Below are positions 38,922 to 47,136 of a stretch of DNA of 64,000 nt, in pieces. Location of the stretch: contig JAQGIC010000035.1 of NCBI GenBank assembly GCA_028288725.1, positions 35,978 to 99,977 of the forward strand, read 5' to 3'. Made by a program: the position numbers and the translations under genes. The stretch is from Rhodospirillales bacterium. Lineage in GTDB: Bacteria; Pseudomonadota; Alphaproteobacteria; ATCC43930; CGMCC-115725. The notes beneath the pieces were generated by a model. The model did not search any database. It saw only the letters and a program-made list of their open reading frames with translations, and was not told where the DNA came from. Numbering within the stretch: position 1 is the stretch's first letter; every line of letters starts with the position of its first letter.

Positions 38922-38946
38922 GATTCCCACTTTCGCGGGAACGACG
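38922..38946. repeat. Intergenic palindromic repeat (TTCCC/GGGAA core)
   Basis: TTCCC (38924-38928) pairs with GGGAA (38937-38941) around an ACTTTCGC centre. The GGATTCCC...GGGAACGACGG frame is a degenerate member of the ubiquitous alphaproteobacterial repeat, related to the hairpin at 3205-3222. It lies in the 254-bp gap between ahpD and the aminotransferase gene. Confidence 0.55.
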
Positions 38947-38960
38947 GAACAATGAAGCGC

Positions 38961-39494
38961 TCAAGCCGCGATCGCCGTTTCGCCCTCGAGCGTCACGGCG
39001 ATCGCGTGGATCACGCTGGCGATGCGCACGACGTTCTGGATCGCCTCGCGGTTGGCGCCCTTCTTGACGATCTCATGCTCGTGCGCGTCGATGCACATGC
39101 CACAGCCGTTGATGGCGGAGACGGCGAGCGACCAGAGCTCGAAATCGACCGCATCCACGCCCGGGTTGGCGATGACGTTCATGCGCAGCTTGGCCGGCAT
39201 GGTCTTGTAGTCGGGCGCGGTCGCCAGATGGACGAAGCGGTAATAGATATTGTTCATGCCCATGATCGCGGCCGCGGCCTTGGCGGCGTTAAGCGCTTCG
39301 GGCGTGAGCTTGGCGACGGCTTCGGCCAGGATCGCGTCCCGCACGGTCTCGTTGCGCGACGCGATGGCGGAGGCGACGGCAGTGCCCCAGATCTGCTGCT
39401 CGGTCAGGCCCGGCGCGGTCAGCACGGAACCGATATTGAGCTTCAGGTCCTTGGCGTAATCCGGCAGGGCGGCCTTCAACTGGTCGATCGACAT
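38961..39494 (-). CDS. ahpD: AhpD alkylhydroperoxidase
   Basis: A 177-residue all-helical peroxidase of the AhpD/CMD family. The catalytic CxxC is C131-G-M-C134, followed by H138 (and H140) in DAHEHE, which completes the charge relay. AhpD recycles AhpC or reduces alkyl hydroperoxides itself, using dihydrolipoyl adaptors in known cases. It is the second gene of an operon, 64 bp after ahpC on the same strand. Confidence 0.93.
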   Translation of the reverse strand: MSIDQLKAALPDYAKDLKLNIGSVLTAPGLTEQQIWGTAVASAIASRNETVRDAILAEAVAKLTPEALNAAKAAAAIMGMNNIYYRFVHLATAPDYKTMPAKLRMNVIANPGVDAVDFELWSLAVSAINGCGMCIDAHEHEIVKKGANREAIQNVVRIASVIHAIAVTLEGETAIAA

Positions 39495-39558
39495 GGGGTC
39501 TTCCTTGAAATCGGGGAATGCTCCCGGTCCTGCGATCGGGACCGGGAGCCGTAACGGA

Positions 39559-40095
39559 TTAGGCCGCGAGCGTCTCGCCGCCGACCGAGCGGTTGCACGG
39601 GCACAGCTCGTCAGTCTGCAGCGCGTCGAGCACGCGCAGCACTTCCTGCGGGTTGCGGCCGACCGACAGGTCGTTGACCGAGGCCCAGCGGATCACGCCG
39701 TCCGGATCGACGATGAAGGTCGCGCGCAGCGCCACGCCGGCGTTCTTGTCGAGAATGCCGAGCGACGTCGCCAGCTCGCGCTTGATGTCCGACAGCCAGG
39801 GAAACGGGCTGCGGCCCAGGTCTTCCCGGCTCTCGCGCCAGGCCAGATGCACGAAATCGCTGTCGGTCGAGGCGCCCAGCAGCTGGGCGTCGCGGTCGGC
39901 GAACTCGCCATCGATATCGCCGAAGCCGATGATCTCGGTCGGGCAGACGAAGGTGAAGTCCTTCGGCCAGAAGAACACCACCAGCCACTTGCCGGCATAG
40001 CTGGCGTTCGTCACGTCCTTGAACGCGATCTTGGGGTCGGCATTGCCGACGGCGGTGAGAGCGAACTCGGGAAAACGATCGCCAACGGTCAACAT
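39559..40095 (-). CDS. ahpC: AhpC-type peroxiredoxin
   Basis: A 178-residue 2-Cys peroxiredoxin. The peroxidatic cysteine is C51 in FTFVCPTE. Cysteines in the C-terminal DELCPCNR (about 165 and 167) can act as resolving residues. It reduces hydrogen and organic peroxides in the cytoplasm. I place the start at ATG 40095 (MLTVGDRF), because GAGG lies nine bases upstream and this is the usual family start; an ATG at 40113 is also in frame. An ICE-like operator lies 31 bp upstream. It is followed by ahpD. Confidence 0.92.
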   Translation of the reverse strand: MLTVGDRFPEFALTAVGNADPKIAFKDVTNASYAGKWLVVFFWPKDFTFVCPTEIIGFGDIDGEFADRDAQLLGASTDSDFVHLAWRESREDLGRSPFPWLSDIKRELATSLGILDKNAGVALRATFIVDPDGVIRWASVNDLSVGRNPQEVLRVLDALQTDELCPCNRSVGGETLAA

Positions 40096-40125
40096 CTGGG
40101 GCATCCTCAGCATTGTGGATTAAAG

Positions 40126-40140
40126 TTAGAACGCTTCTAA
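40126..40140 (-). promoter_or_regulatory. ICE-box-like dyad (candidate Irr site) upstream of ahpC
   Basis: TTAGAA (40126-40131), CGC, TTCTAA (40135-40140): a perfect 6-3-6 dyad. It closely matches the iron control element described for the Fur-family regulator Irr in rhizobia. Its centre is 38 bp upstream of the ahpC start, where a repressor would overlap the promoter. Confidence 0.55.
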
Positions 40141-40255
40141 GAAGCGGACGCAGACGGGAGATAATCGTCTTCCGTCGCCGGGTCAAGTGCACTGCAGCAT
40201 AAACATCGCTGGCATGCCGGAGGGCGTTGATACCCAAGCGCGATGATTTCTGATA

Positions 40256-40274
40256 TTATAATGATGGTTATAAC
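40256..40274 (+). promoter_or_regulatory. Promoter/operator region of the abrB-doc toxin-antitoxin pair
   Basis: A perfect TATAAT (40257-40262) lies inside a pair of TTATAA hexamers (40256-40261 and 40268-40273) spaced by 6 bp. Such a pair covering the -10 element is a likely autoregulatory binding site for the AbrB-type antitoxin encoded 20 bp downstream. A TTGATA at 40227-40232 is too far for a normal -35. Confidence 0.45.
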
Positions 40275-40292
40275 GTCTGGGGTGATCAAGCG

Positions 40293-40517
40293 ATGGTCAA
40301 GCTCAAGGTGACAACGGTCGGAAATTCGGCCGGCGTGGTCCTCCCTAAAGAAGTCTTGGCACGGCTCAAAGTCGATAAGGGCGATACGCTCTATCTGACC
40401 GAGGCGCCCGAGGGTTATCGCATTACCCCCTACAATCCGGACTTTCAGCGCCAGATGGAACTGGCTCGCCAGGTCATGAACGAGCGTCGAGAGGTTCTTA
40501 AAGTTCTCGCCAAGTGA
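40293..40517 (+). CDS. AbrB/MazE-type antitoxin
   Basis: A 74-residue protein. Residues 1-46 are a SpoVT-AbrB swapped-hairpin DNA-binding domain (VTTVGNSAGVVLPKEVLARL, then GDTLYL). The basic helical tail (about 50-74) probably wraps the toxin. It should neutralise the Doc toxin encoded next and repress their shared promoter. The start is ATG behind GGGGTGA. Its TGA overlaps the GTG start of doc by 4 bp, as usual for type II toxin-antitoxin pairs. Confidence 0.9.
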   Translation: MVKLKVTTVGNSAGVVLPKEVLARLKVDKGDTLYLTEAPEGYRITPYNPDFQRQMELARQVMNERREVLKVLAK

Positions 40518-40912
40518 ACGAAACGGCTTGGCGCTGGGTCGCCATGGATGTCGTCCTCGCCATTCACGATGCCCAATTGGCCGAGCATGGCGGCTTGCCC
40601 GGCGTCAGGGATGCAACGCTCGTCCAGTCGGCGTTGGACCGGCCGCGGAACCTGGAAAATTATGGAACGCCGGACGTGGCCGATCTCGCCGCATCTTATG
40701 CTTTCGGCTTGGCGCGGAATCACGGTTTCCTCGACGGCAACAAACGCACCGCGTTTGTCGTCGCCCTCGTCTTCTTGCTCGACCATGGCTTCGCCCTCGC
40801 CGCTTCGGACCAAGATGCCATCGCCGTCATGTTGGCCGTGGCAGCGGGCGACGTGAGTGAAGAGGCGCTGGCCGCTTGGCTCCGCACGGAGACCGTTTCG
40901 CCCCCACGCTAA
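40514..40912 (+). CDS. doc: Doc-type (death-on-curing, Fic fold) toxin
   Basis: A 132-residue toxin. The Fic/Doc catalytic motif H70-G-F-L-D-G-N-K-R78 is complete, so it is likely active. Phage P1 Doc phosphorylates EF-Tu and stops translation; that activity is inferred by family. The start is GTG at 40514, overlapping the antitoxin stop. Classic partners are Phd antitoxins; here the partner is AbrB-like. The stop codon sits 1 bp before a dispersed palindromic repeat. Confidence 0.92.
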   Translation: MNETAWRWVAMDVVLAIHDAQLAEHGGLPGVRDATLVQSALDRPRNLENYGTPDVADLAASYAFGLARNHGFLDGNKRTAFVVALVFLLDHGFALAASDQDAIAVMLAVAAGDVSEEALAAWLRTETVSPPR

Positions 40913-40913
40913 T

Positions 40914-40959
40914 GGTCCGGTCCTGATGCTTGCTCCCCAAGCGTTAGGTGAATCGGTCC
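40914..40959 (+). repeat. 46-bp dispersed palindromic repeat, copy A
   Basis: Matches 52904-52949 in the same orientation and with equal length. The last 23 bases are identical and about six differences lie in the first half. The arms CCTGATGCTTG and CCAAGCGTTAGG can pair imperfectly. It lies directly after doc. Confidence 0.8.
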
Positions 40960-40969
40960 CCCAGATTGA

Positions 40970-41986
40970 TTAGAAACCGACCAGGGCCAGCACGAAGCCG
41001 ACGCTGACGATCGAGAGGATCGAGGCGACGATCATGGTGCTGGCCGCACGCCCGACCGCGCAATCATACTGGTGCGCCAGCAGATAGACGTTGATGCCCG
41101 GCGGCAGCGCCGCGGTCACCGTCGCCACCGCCACCGCCTCGCGCGACAGGCCGGCGAAGCCGGTCGCGAGGCCCCAGACCAGCAGCGGGTGAAGCACGAG
41201 CTTGAGCGCCGAGCCGGTCAGCACCTGGGCCCGGTGACCGCCGATCCGGAAATGCGCCTGGGTGGCCCCCATCGCGAGCAATGCCGTCGGCGAGGCCGCG
41301 ACCGCCAGCATTTCCAACACATGATCGATGGCATCGGGTAGAGGCCAGCCGGCGAGGCCCCAGGCCAGACCGGCCAGCAATCCCAGAATGATCGGATTGC
41401 ACAGGGCCGCCGTCGCCGCCGAACGCACCATGGCCGGCAGGCCCCGGACGTCACCCCGACCGACCGTGACGATGACGGTCGCGACCGGGATCAGGATGAG
41501 CGAATGGAATGCGATGATCTTGGTCAGCAGCACCAGGCCGGTCGTGCCGAACGCGGTCTGGATCAGCGGAATGCCGAGCAGGGAGGAATTCGAATACATC
41601 GCCCCCATGCCGAACACGCCCAATTCGTCCAGCCTCAGCCGAAACCCCAACCGGCCGATGGCCAGCGCCGGGATCAGAACTAGGAAACAGCCGGCGAAAT
41701 AAACGGCGGAGATGCCGAGCTGCGGATCGCGGGCGATGTCCTGATGCGCCAGCGCACGGAACAGCAGCACCGGGATCTCGATATAGTTGACGATGTTGAC
41801 GAGCGCCTTGACCGCGTCGGCCGGCACGATGGTCCGACCAGCGCCATAGCCGAGCGCGGTCAAGGCCACGACCGGAAAAATCACGGTGAAGAGCAGAACC
41901 AAGGCCACATCCGGTGTGCGAGGGGGAAGCGGCCGGCCGGCCGCCTCCCGCTGGAGCGCGATGATATGAGGGCGACCCGGCCTCAT
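40970..41986 (-). CDS. AEC-family (auxin efflux carrier type) transporter
   Basis: A 338-residue membrane protein with ten hydrophobic segments. Signatures are FTVIFPVVALTALGYGAGR near the start and YSNSSLLGIPLIQTAFG near 145 (the broken helix of the family). Bacterial AEC members export or import organic acids and malonate-like compounds. The given start (ATG 41986) lies inside a dispersed repeat; a GTG at 41908 would give a more typical family start. The N-terminal 26 residues may therefore be untranslated. The ghrA gene lies upstream on the same strand. Confidence 0.85.
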   Translation of the reverse strand: MRPGRPHIIALQREAAGRPLPPRTPDVALVLLFTVIFPVVALTALGYGAGRTIVPADAVKALVNIVNYIEIPVLLFRALAHQDIARDPQLGISAVYFAGCFLVLIPALAIGRLGFRLRLDELGVFGMGAMYSNSSLLGIPLIQTAFGTTGLVLLTKIIAFHSLILIPVATVIVTVGRGDVRGLPAMVRSAATAALCNPIILGLLAGLAWGLAGWPLPDAIDHVLEMLAVAASPTALLAMGATQAHFRIGGHRAQVLTGSALKLVLHPLLVWGLATGFAGLSREAVAVATVTAALPPGINVYLLAHQYDCAVGRAASTMIVASILSIVSVGFVLALVGF

Positions 41987-42067
41987 ATCTGAATCGCCCT
42001 CTCAGGCAAATATTTTGAGACTGATTCACCGATCAAACCGAGCCGGTTTGATCGGATCAGGCTCTAG
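41981..42067 (+). repeat. 87-bp dispersed repeat with perfect 11-bp hairpin, copy A
   Basis: An inverted copy is at 58552-58637. Bases 42019-42067 (49 bp) are identical between copies; the left part is diverged with a 1-bp indel. The core is a perfect hairpin with arms CGATCAAACCG and CGGTTTGATCG around AGC. It fills the gap between ghrA and the AEC gene and overlaps the latter's annotated start. Confidence 0.85.
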
Positions 42068-42069
42068 GA

Positions 42070-42999
42070 TCAGTAGCCCTGTTCGTAATCCACGAGATTT
42101 TGCAGAGGCTGCCCGGCGCGGAACCGCCGGACATTCTCGGCGAAGCCCTCGACGGTGGTCTCCAGGCTGGCCGTGCTGGAGCAGTGCGGCGTCACATACA
42201 GGCCTGGCTGATCCCAGAAGGGATGGTCCGGCGGCAGCGGCTCGGTCAGAAACGCATCGATCGTGGCCGCCCGCAATTGCCCGCCGTCCAGCGCCGCCGT
42301 GATATCGGCCTCGATCATATGGCCGCCGCGTCCCGCCGAGATGAGCACGCCGCCCTTGGGCATCTGGGCGAAGGTCCCGCTGGACAGGATGCCGCGCGTT
42401 TGGGGCGTGAGCGGCAGCAGGTTGATCAGGATCTCGGTCTTTTCCAGGAACGGCCGTAAGCCCGCCTCCCCCGAAAAGCAGGTCACGCCGTCGATCTCGT
42501 GCGGATTGCGGGACCAGCCCCGCACGTCATAGCCGATTGCCGCCAGGCGTGCTGCGGTCAGCGCACCCATCTGGCCCAGCCCCATCACGCCGACCGTCAC
42601 CTCGGCGGCAGGGCGCATCACCCTGAAGGCCCATTCATGCCGCTTCTGCGCTTCGAGATAATGGGCGATATCCCGGTGATGAAACATCACCCAACTGGTC
42701 ACATAATCGGCCATCCGGGCGGCGAAGCTCCGATCGACGATCCGCACCAGCGGCAGATGCCGCGGAAATTCCGGATCGAGCAGGTAATGGTCGACGCCGG
42801 CGCCGGTCGCCGAGATCAGTTTCAGATTGTCGTACGGCTTGAGAAAGCCCGGCTGCATGCGGAAGATCATGCAGATGTCGATATCGCCCGGCGCGCCGAC
42901 CTCGGGCCACTCCCGAATATCCTCGTCGGGCAGCGCTTCCCGGATCGCGCCGATCAGCTTCTTGCCATAGGCTTGGTGGAGCAGACAGAGTATTGCCAC
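42070..42999 (-). CDS. ghrA: GhrA-like glyoxylate/hydroxypyruvate reductase
   Basis: A 309-residue D-2-hydroxyacid dehydrogenase. Features: NLKLISATGAGVDH near residue 58, the NAD(P) motif GVMGLGQMG near 136, SAGRGGHMIEAD near 222 with the catalytic Arg, and the catalytic His in VTPHCSSTAS near 273. The GhrA subfamily lacks the usual longer N-terminal lid and reduces glyoxylate and hydroxypyruvate with NADPH. The start is GTG at 42999 behind AGGATGAG. It lies just downstream of a DUF849-type gene on the same strand, so the two may act on related small keto acids; this is inference. Confidence 0.88.
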   Translation of the reverse strand: MAILCLLHQAYGKKLIGAIREALPDEDIREWPEVGAPGDIDICMIFRMQPGFLKPYDNLKLISATGAGVDHYLLDPEFPRHLPLVRIVDRSFAARMADYVTSWVMFHHRDIAHYLEAQKRHEWAFRVMRPAAEVTVGVMGLGQMGALTAARLAAIGYDVRGWSRNPHEIDGVTCFSGEAGLRPFLEKTEILINLLPLTPQTRGILSSGTFAQMPKGGVLISAGRGGHMIEADITAALDGGQLRAATIDAFLTEPLPPDHPFWDQPGLYVTPHCSSTASLETTVEGFAENVRRFRAGQPLQNLVDYEQGY

Positions 43000-43030
43000 T
43001 GGAACTCATCCTTTCGCTTTGTCCGCCCTA

Positions 43031-43066
43031 GAGCGTGGTTCGATTGCTCGTAATCGAACCATGCTC
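43031..43066. repeat. Intergenic 15-bp inverted repeat hairpin
   Basis: Arms at 43031-43045 and 43052-43066 (GAGCGTGGTTCGATT and AATCGAACCATGCTC) pair at 14 of 15 positions around a 6-nt loop. It lies between the DUF849-type gene and ghrA. The flanking CTAGAGC resembles the edges of the repeats at 42061-42067 and 58552-58558, suggesting one broader family of palindromes. Confidence 0.75.
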
Positions 43067-43097
43067 AGACGTATTGATCCGTCGCGAGGGCGTCCGA

Positions 43098-44339
43098 TCA
43101 TTCGGCGGCGATGCCGATCACGCGCTCGTCGTCCCGGGCCGCGATGCAGCCGAGCCGCCGGGCGACCTCGGCACCACCGACGACGAGTTCGACGCCGTGG
43201 CGATGCAATTCCGCTGCCGCCGCCTCGCAGAGTTCGACATTGGTCGTCGGGCGGATCCCCCCGGACGGATCGAGCATGTAGGGAGAATCCTCCATGCCGA
43301 CGCGCAGCACGTCCACCTCGCTATCCTCCTGGGCGGCATAGGCGGCAAGGCGCTGAAGTGCCGTCACCAGACGCCCGCGATCGCGGCCGACATCGAGCGG
43401 GCCGGCCGCGTCGCGGGCATGCTGCGGCAGAACGGCCCCGCCGACCGAGATCGAGACCCGCCGCTGCCGCCGACCGGTTTCCAAGTCGAATTCGAGCTCC
43501 TTGGCAGCCTTCACGACCGTGCGGAATTCCTCGTAGCTGGTCGGAAAGGGCAGCTTCGGCGAGAAGCCGAACAGCAGCGTGATATTGAGTTGTCCCCGGT
43601 CGCCGAGCCGGATGTCCGGGCGCTCGATCGCGAGGCGGGTCATCGCATAGCTCCGCTCGAACTGCACCCATTCGACTTCATCGAACAGCCCGTGCCGCCG
43701 GCGTGCCGCAACCGCGCGTCCGTAGGTCTCCAACTGGATCGCCGGCGACGACCGACCGTAATTGCCGCCGTTGGCCGTCGAGTTGGTTTCCAGCTTGACG
43801 TCCTCGGCCCGGGTCGACGGCACGTAGCGTCGGATGTCCCTCAAGAAGGCGGGACTCCGGATATAGTCGATCGTGACCGGCTCGCCATTGTCTTCGAGAT
43901 CTCTCAGGATCTGCAGCTCGATCGCCGCCTGCATGGTGATGAAATGGGCCCCGCCGGTCCCGAGCGGCAGATCGGCGTGGCTCACCCGCTCCCACTCGCC
44001 CAGACGTCCGATATTCTCGATCACTTCAGGCCCGTTGCGGCTGGCGCCATAGCTCAACACCAGGTCCGGATGGCACGACAGGGCCTCCAGACCGACTGTC
44101 TGATAGACCGCATTGTCGGTCGTCTGCTCCCGCGTGGTGAAATTCCGGGCGTGATAGTGGTAATAACGGCACCCGATCGCGTGAATTCGCCTAACTTCCT
44201 CACGTATCTGCTCGATCTCCACCGCAATCCGCACACCATTGCAGATTTCATCCAGAATAGCGTCACCGGTATTCCGATGGTTCATCGGTGTATATTTTGC
44301 TCCCGTGGAACAGCACCCAAGAATCAAAGATCTGGACAT
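43098..44339 (-). CDS. DUF849/BKACE-like beta-keto acid cleavage enzyme
   Basis: A 413-residue TIM-barrel-like protein. It shows the BKACE/DUF849 pattern: CSTGAKYTP at the N-terminus, YYHYHAR near residue 60 (the HxH metal site), SYGASRNG near 95, and the C-terminal RVGMEDSPY near 345 (RVGxED in the family). BKACE enzymes condense a beta-keto acid with acetyl-CoA and split it; the archetype is the 3-keto-5-aminohexanoate cleavage enzyme of lysine fermentation. It is about 100 residues longer than typical members (270-310), with extra sequence in the middle, so the substrate is probably different. The AT-rich gap upstream differs from the coding GC. Confidence 0.72.
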   Translation of the reverse strand: MSRSLILGCCSTGAKYTPMNHRNTGDAILDEICNGVRIAVEIEQIREEVRRIHAIGCRYYHYHARNFTTREQTTDNAVYQTVGLEALSCHPDLVLSYGASRNGPEVIENIGRLGEWERVSHADLPLGTGGAHFITMQAAIELQILRDLEDNGEPVTIDYIRSPAFLRDIRRYVPSTRAEDVKLETNSTANGGNYGRSSPAIQLETYGRAVAARRRHGLFDEVEWVQFERSYAMTRLAIERPDIRLGDRGQLNITLLFGFSPKLPFPTSYEEFRTVVKAAKELEFDLETGRRQRRVSISVGGAVLPQHARDAAGPLDVGRDRGRLVTALQRLAAYAAQEDSEVDVLRVGMEDSPYMLDPSGGIRPTTNVELCEAAAAELHRHGVELVVGGAEVARRLGCIAARDDERVIGIAAE

Positions 44340-44775
44340 ATGAATACCCCATTTTAGGAATTCATCTGGATCGCTCCAGCCGAACGCAGACGGCCGACTC
44401 CCGGTGGCGTTCCATCCCCAGATTTTTGAATTGAGCGGAACCGGATCGATTCCGTCTGAATAGATTTACGTGATCGGCGGTCTCAGAGAGACACAGCAAA
44501 GTTCTGCGCATAATGAAATCAATGTTCATGCGCCACGCCTCGAGAGTTACTCGGGCACGATCAATTTTTATAACTCAAGGTTGTCTGAAAAATATTGCGG
44601 TTGCAAGTTTAAAAAGAGAATATTTTCCGTCAGTTGTTGAAATTTTGGAACTCATGAATAATTAATTTTAAATAATTGCACTATTAATTTTTCTAGACTC
44701 TAGGTATATTTTATTATGCCAATTAATCCATCAACGGATGGGACTTATATTCAAGTATGCCCGTATATTATAAAC
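44340..44775. other. AT-rich intergenic region; no gene seen
   Basis: About 435 bp between the DUF849-type gene and the terminator of the second chemoreceptor gene. It is clearly AT-rich from about 44580 onward (runs of A/T around 44640-44780), unlike the rest of the window. No reading frame of useful length has a ribosome site. It may hold regulatory sites for the leftward DUF849 gene, or be a scar of past insertion or deletion. Confidence 0.5.
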
Positions 44776-44814
44776 GAAAAAGGCGAGAGACCGGTGTGAC
44801 ACCGATCACTCGCC
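44776..44814 (-). terminator. Intrinsic terminator of the second chemoreceptor gene
   Basis: On the minus strand, GGCGAG (809-814 side) pairs with CTCGCC (782-787 side), with an inner CGGTGT/ACACCG stem (44792-44797 with 44799-44804). A T run follows (As at 44777-44781 on the plus strand). It lies 28 bp after the chemoreceptor stop. Confidence 0.85.
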
Positions 44815-44841
44815 CTTGGCGCGGCGCAATTTATTTGAGCC

Positions 44842-46539
44842 CTAAGCGGCCTTGACACCGGCAATGAAGCCCCCGACTTCGCCGCTCAGCGCTTCCGCTT
44901 GTTGAGACAGGTCGCCCGAGGCGCCGAGAATCTGGCTCGCGGCGGCACCGGTCGTCGCCGAAGTCTCGTGCACGCCGGCGATGTTGCGCGCGACGTCCTC
45001 GGTTCCCTTGGCCGCCTCGGTCACGCTGCGCGCGATCTCGCCGGTCGTGGCGCCCTGCTCGTCGATCGCCGCCGCGATCGCCATGGCGATCTCGGACATT
45101 TCGGTGATCGTCTGGCCGATATGCTCGATCGCCGCCACCGTCTTCTGCGTCAACCCCTGGACCTCGCCGATCCGCTTCTCAATGTCCTCCGTCGCCCGCG
45201 CGGTCTGATTGGCCAGGTTCTTGACCTCCGACGCCACCACGGCGAAGCCCTTGCCAGCCTCGCCGGCGCGCGCCGCCTCGATCGTCGCGTTCAAGGCCAG
45301 CAGGTTGGTCTGGCCGGCGATGGTCGAAATCAGTTGCACGACCTCGCCGATCTTTTGCGCGCTGTCGGACAACGCCCGCACCGTCTCGGTCGTCGCCTCG
45401 GATTCCGTGATGGCCTGCTTGGCGATGTCGCGGGACGTGGCGACCTGCCGACTGATCTCCTTGATGGAGCCGGCCAGTTCATCCGTCGCGGCCGCGACGG
45501 TCTGTACGTTGGCGGACGCCTGTTCCGCCGCCGCCGCGACCGCACTCGACTGCTGATTGGTCTGGTCGGCGGCGACCGCCATGGAATTGGCCGTCGCCTG
45601 CATCTCGGTGGCCGCCTCCGCCAGGGATTGCACCAGATTGGCCGTCTTCGTCTCGAACCCCCGCACCAGGACTTCGAGCGCCTGGCCACGCCGCTCCTTG
45701 GCGGCCTGCTCCGCCGCCTGGACCGCGGCCAGCTCGTCACCTTCGATCATCTTGTCTTTGAAGATCTGCACCGCGGCGGCCATGGCGCCGATCTCGTCGC
45801 CACGCCCCCGCGCCGGGACCTCGGCCGCGAGATCATGATCGGCCAGCCGACGCATGGCGGCGGTCATGGTGCGCACCGGCAGCGCGATGCCGTTCACCAG
45901 GGCCCACCCCGCCCAGACCGCGATGACCAGGGCGAGCCCGGCCACGGCGAGAATGGTGAAGCGACCGCTCATATAGTACGCGCTGGCCTGTTCGGCATCC
46001 TTGTGCATGCCGACGATGTTGAGACGGATATCCTTCGACAGGGCTTCCGCCAGCACGCCGGCCTCCGCCCGCAGACTATCGGCGACGGACGCCGCCTCGC
46101 TCGGCTTGCCGCCCCGCAGCAGATCCATCGCCGTCCCGACGCCTTTGACGTAGATGTCGGAACTGCGCTTGAACGTATCGTACAAGGCCCGTTCCTCGGG
46201 CGTCGCGATGCCCGGCTCGTATTTCCGTTCCGCCTCGGCGAGCTTTGCCCTCATGTCGGGAAACGACTGGTCGAGCACCGCGAGCTGTTTGGGATCTTCC
46301 TTGAAGATCAATGCTTTCGCCCAGGTGAGCCGATATTGATAGATCTGCTCTTTCATGGCATCGAGCTGCTCGAGCGAGACTTGATAATTGTCGACCATGT
46401 CGGTCGCGATCGCGTTGAACGCGCTGAAATTCCGGATCGCCGAGAGCCCCGAGACGGCAAACAGGACGATCAATACCGAGAAAGCCGAAATGAGCTTCGT
46501 CCGGATCGATAGGTCGCGCCAGAAGCTCATCGTTCCCAT
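44842..46539 (-). CDS. Methyl-accepting chemotaxis protein with a four-helix-bundle sensor
   Basis: A 565-residue chemoreceptor. TM1 is about 13-33, the periplasmic part (about 35-190) is all-helical and fits the 4HB_MCP type, TM2 is about 193-215, HAMP about 216-270, and the signalling hairpin tip is near 400-430 ([19 protein letters not shown]). No CheR pentapeptide is present. ATG 46539 and ATG 46530 (MSFWRDL) are both possible starts. Both flanks are AT-rich. It is a separate transcription unit with its own terminator; the ligand is unknown. Confidence 0.93.
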   Translation of the reverse strand: MGTMSFWRDLSIRTKLISAFSVLIVLFAVSGLSAIRNFSAFNAIATDMVDNYQVSLEQLDAMKEQIYQYRLTWAKALIFKEDPKQLAVLDQSFPDMRAKLAEAERKYEPGIATPEERALYDTFKRSSDIYVKGVGTAMDLLRGGKPSEAASVADSLRAEAGVLAEALSKDIRLNIVGMHKDAEQASAYYMSGRFTILAVAGLALVIAVWAGWALVNGIALPVRTMTAAMRRLADHDLAAEVPARGRGDEIGAMAAAVQIFKDKMIEGDELAAVQAAEQAAKERRGQALEVLVRGFETKTANLVQSLAEAATEMQATANSMAVAADQTNQQSSAVAAAAEQASANVQTVAAATDELAGSIKEISRQVATSRDIAKQAITESEATTETVRALSDSAQKIGEVVQLISTIAGQTNLLALNATIEAARAGEAGKGFAVVASEVKNLANQTARATEDIEKRIGEVQGLTQKTVAAIEHIGQTITEMSEIAMAIAAAIDEQGATTGEIARSVTEAAKGTEDVARNIAGVHETSATTGAAASQILGASGDLSQQAEALSGEVGGFIAGVKAA

Positions 46540-47136
46540 CCAATGTTCCCAGAACTAGACATCAATCAATTCCCATCACTGGCAGACGCCCCCGCCTGAG
46601 AAAAGGCGCAGGAGGCCGAGGACAAAAACCGGGTGAGGCGATACCGCCGTCCCGACCGAAGTGCCCCTGAGTGCTTTTTTGATTTATGAAGCCAGACTTG
46701 GCGGCGAATCTTTAACATAACGTAAAAATGCAAGTTTCCATATAAATCAACGTATTTTATCGATCTATATATCGCTAAAAATTCCTGCATATCCCGGCAA
46801 TTATTCTTAATAAAAATGTGCAATCGCTCGCAACGGCGCCTGTTTTCTAGAATATATATGACAGAATATGTCATATTCTATGTTTCATAAACAAAATCGT
46901 CACCTAATCTCTGTCCAGAGGTCTCATTCTCCGCATAATACAATTCAAGAAATAAACGATAGAGTGTGATGTTTTAATGAAATCAACCATAATTACCCAA
47001 GTCGATCCGCGTCGTTCGGACCGCTTCGCGCGCCCATCCGAGCCAGGGCTTCGATGATCGCACCGGACCGTCACCATACGTCAGCAGCTCGGCAGATCGG
47101 CGTCCTGCCCCCTGGCAACGGACGGCCGGTGGCATT
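46540..47136. other. 597-bp AT-rich region between chemoreceptor and uvrB; no gene supported
   Basis: The gap is AT-rich from about 46700 to 46980. A possible 102-codon minus-strand frame (46566-46874) is basic, has no ribosome site and no family resemblance. The stretch contains a strong dyad at 46856-46876 and presumably the promoters of the two divergent genes. The GC-rich last 150 bp form the uvrB leader. Confidence 0.45.
46856..46876. promoter_or_regulatory. 21-bp dyad, candidate operator upstream of the chemoreceptor gene
   Basis: ATATGACA (46856-46863), GAATA, TGTCATAT (46869-46876): a perfect 8-bp inverted repeat with a 5-bp spacer. It is about 320 bp upstream of the chemoreceptor start and 260 bp upstream of uvrB. 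It is not a LexA box that I recognise. Confidence 0.4.

Noticed and set aside
44899..46512. 537-codon plus-strand frame opposite the second chemoreceptor gene
   Set aside because: The minus frame has complete TM, HAMP and signalling motifs; the plus frame is compositionally biased antisense translation without a ribosome site.
46566..46874. 102-codon minus-strand frame in the AT-rich gap before uvrB
   Set aside because: No ribosome site, odd composition and no similarity that I can see; probably chance in AT-rich DNA.
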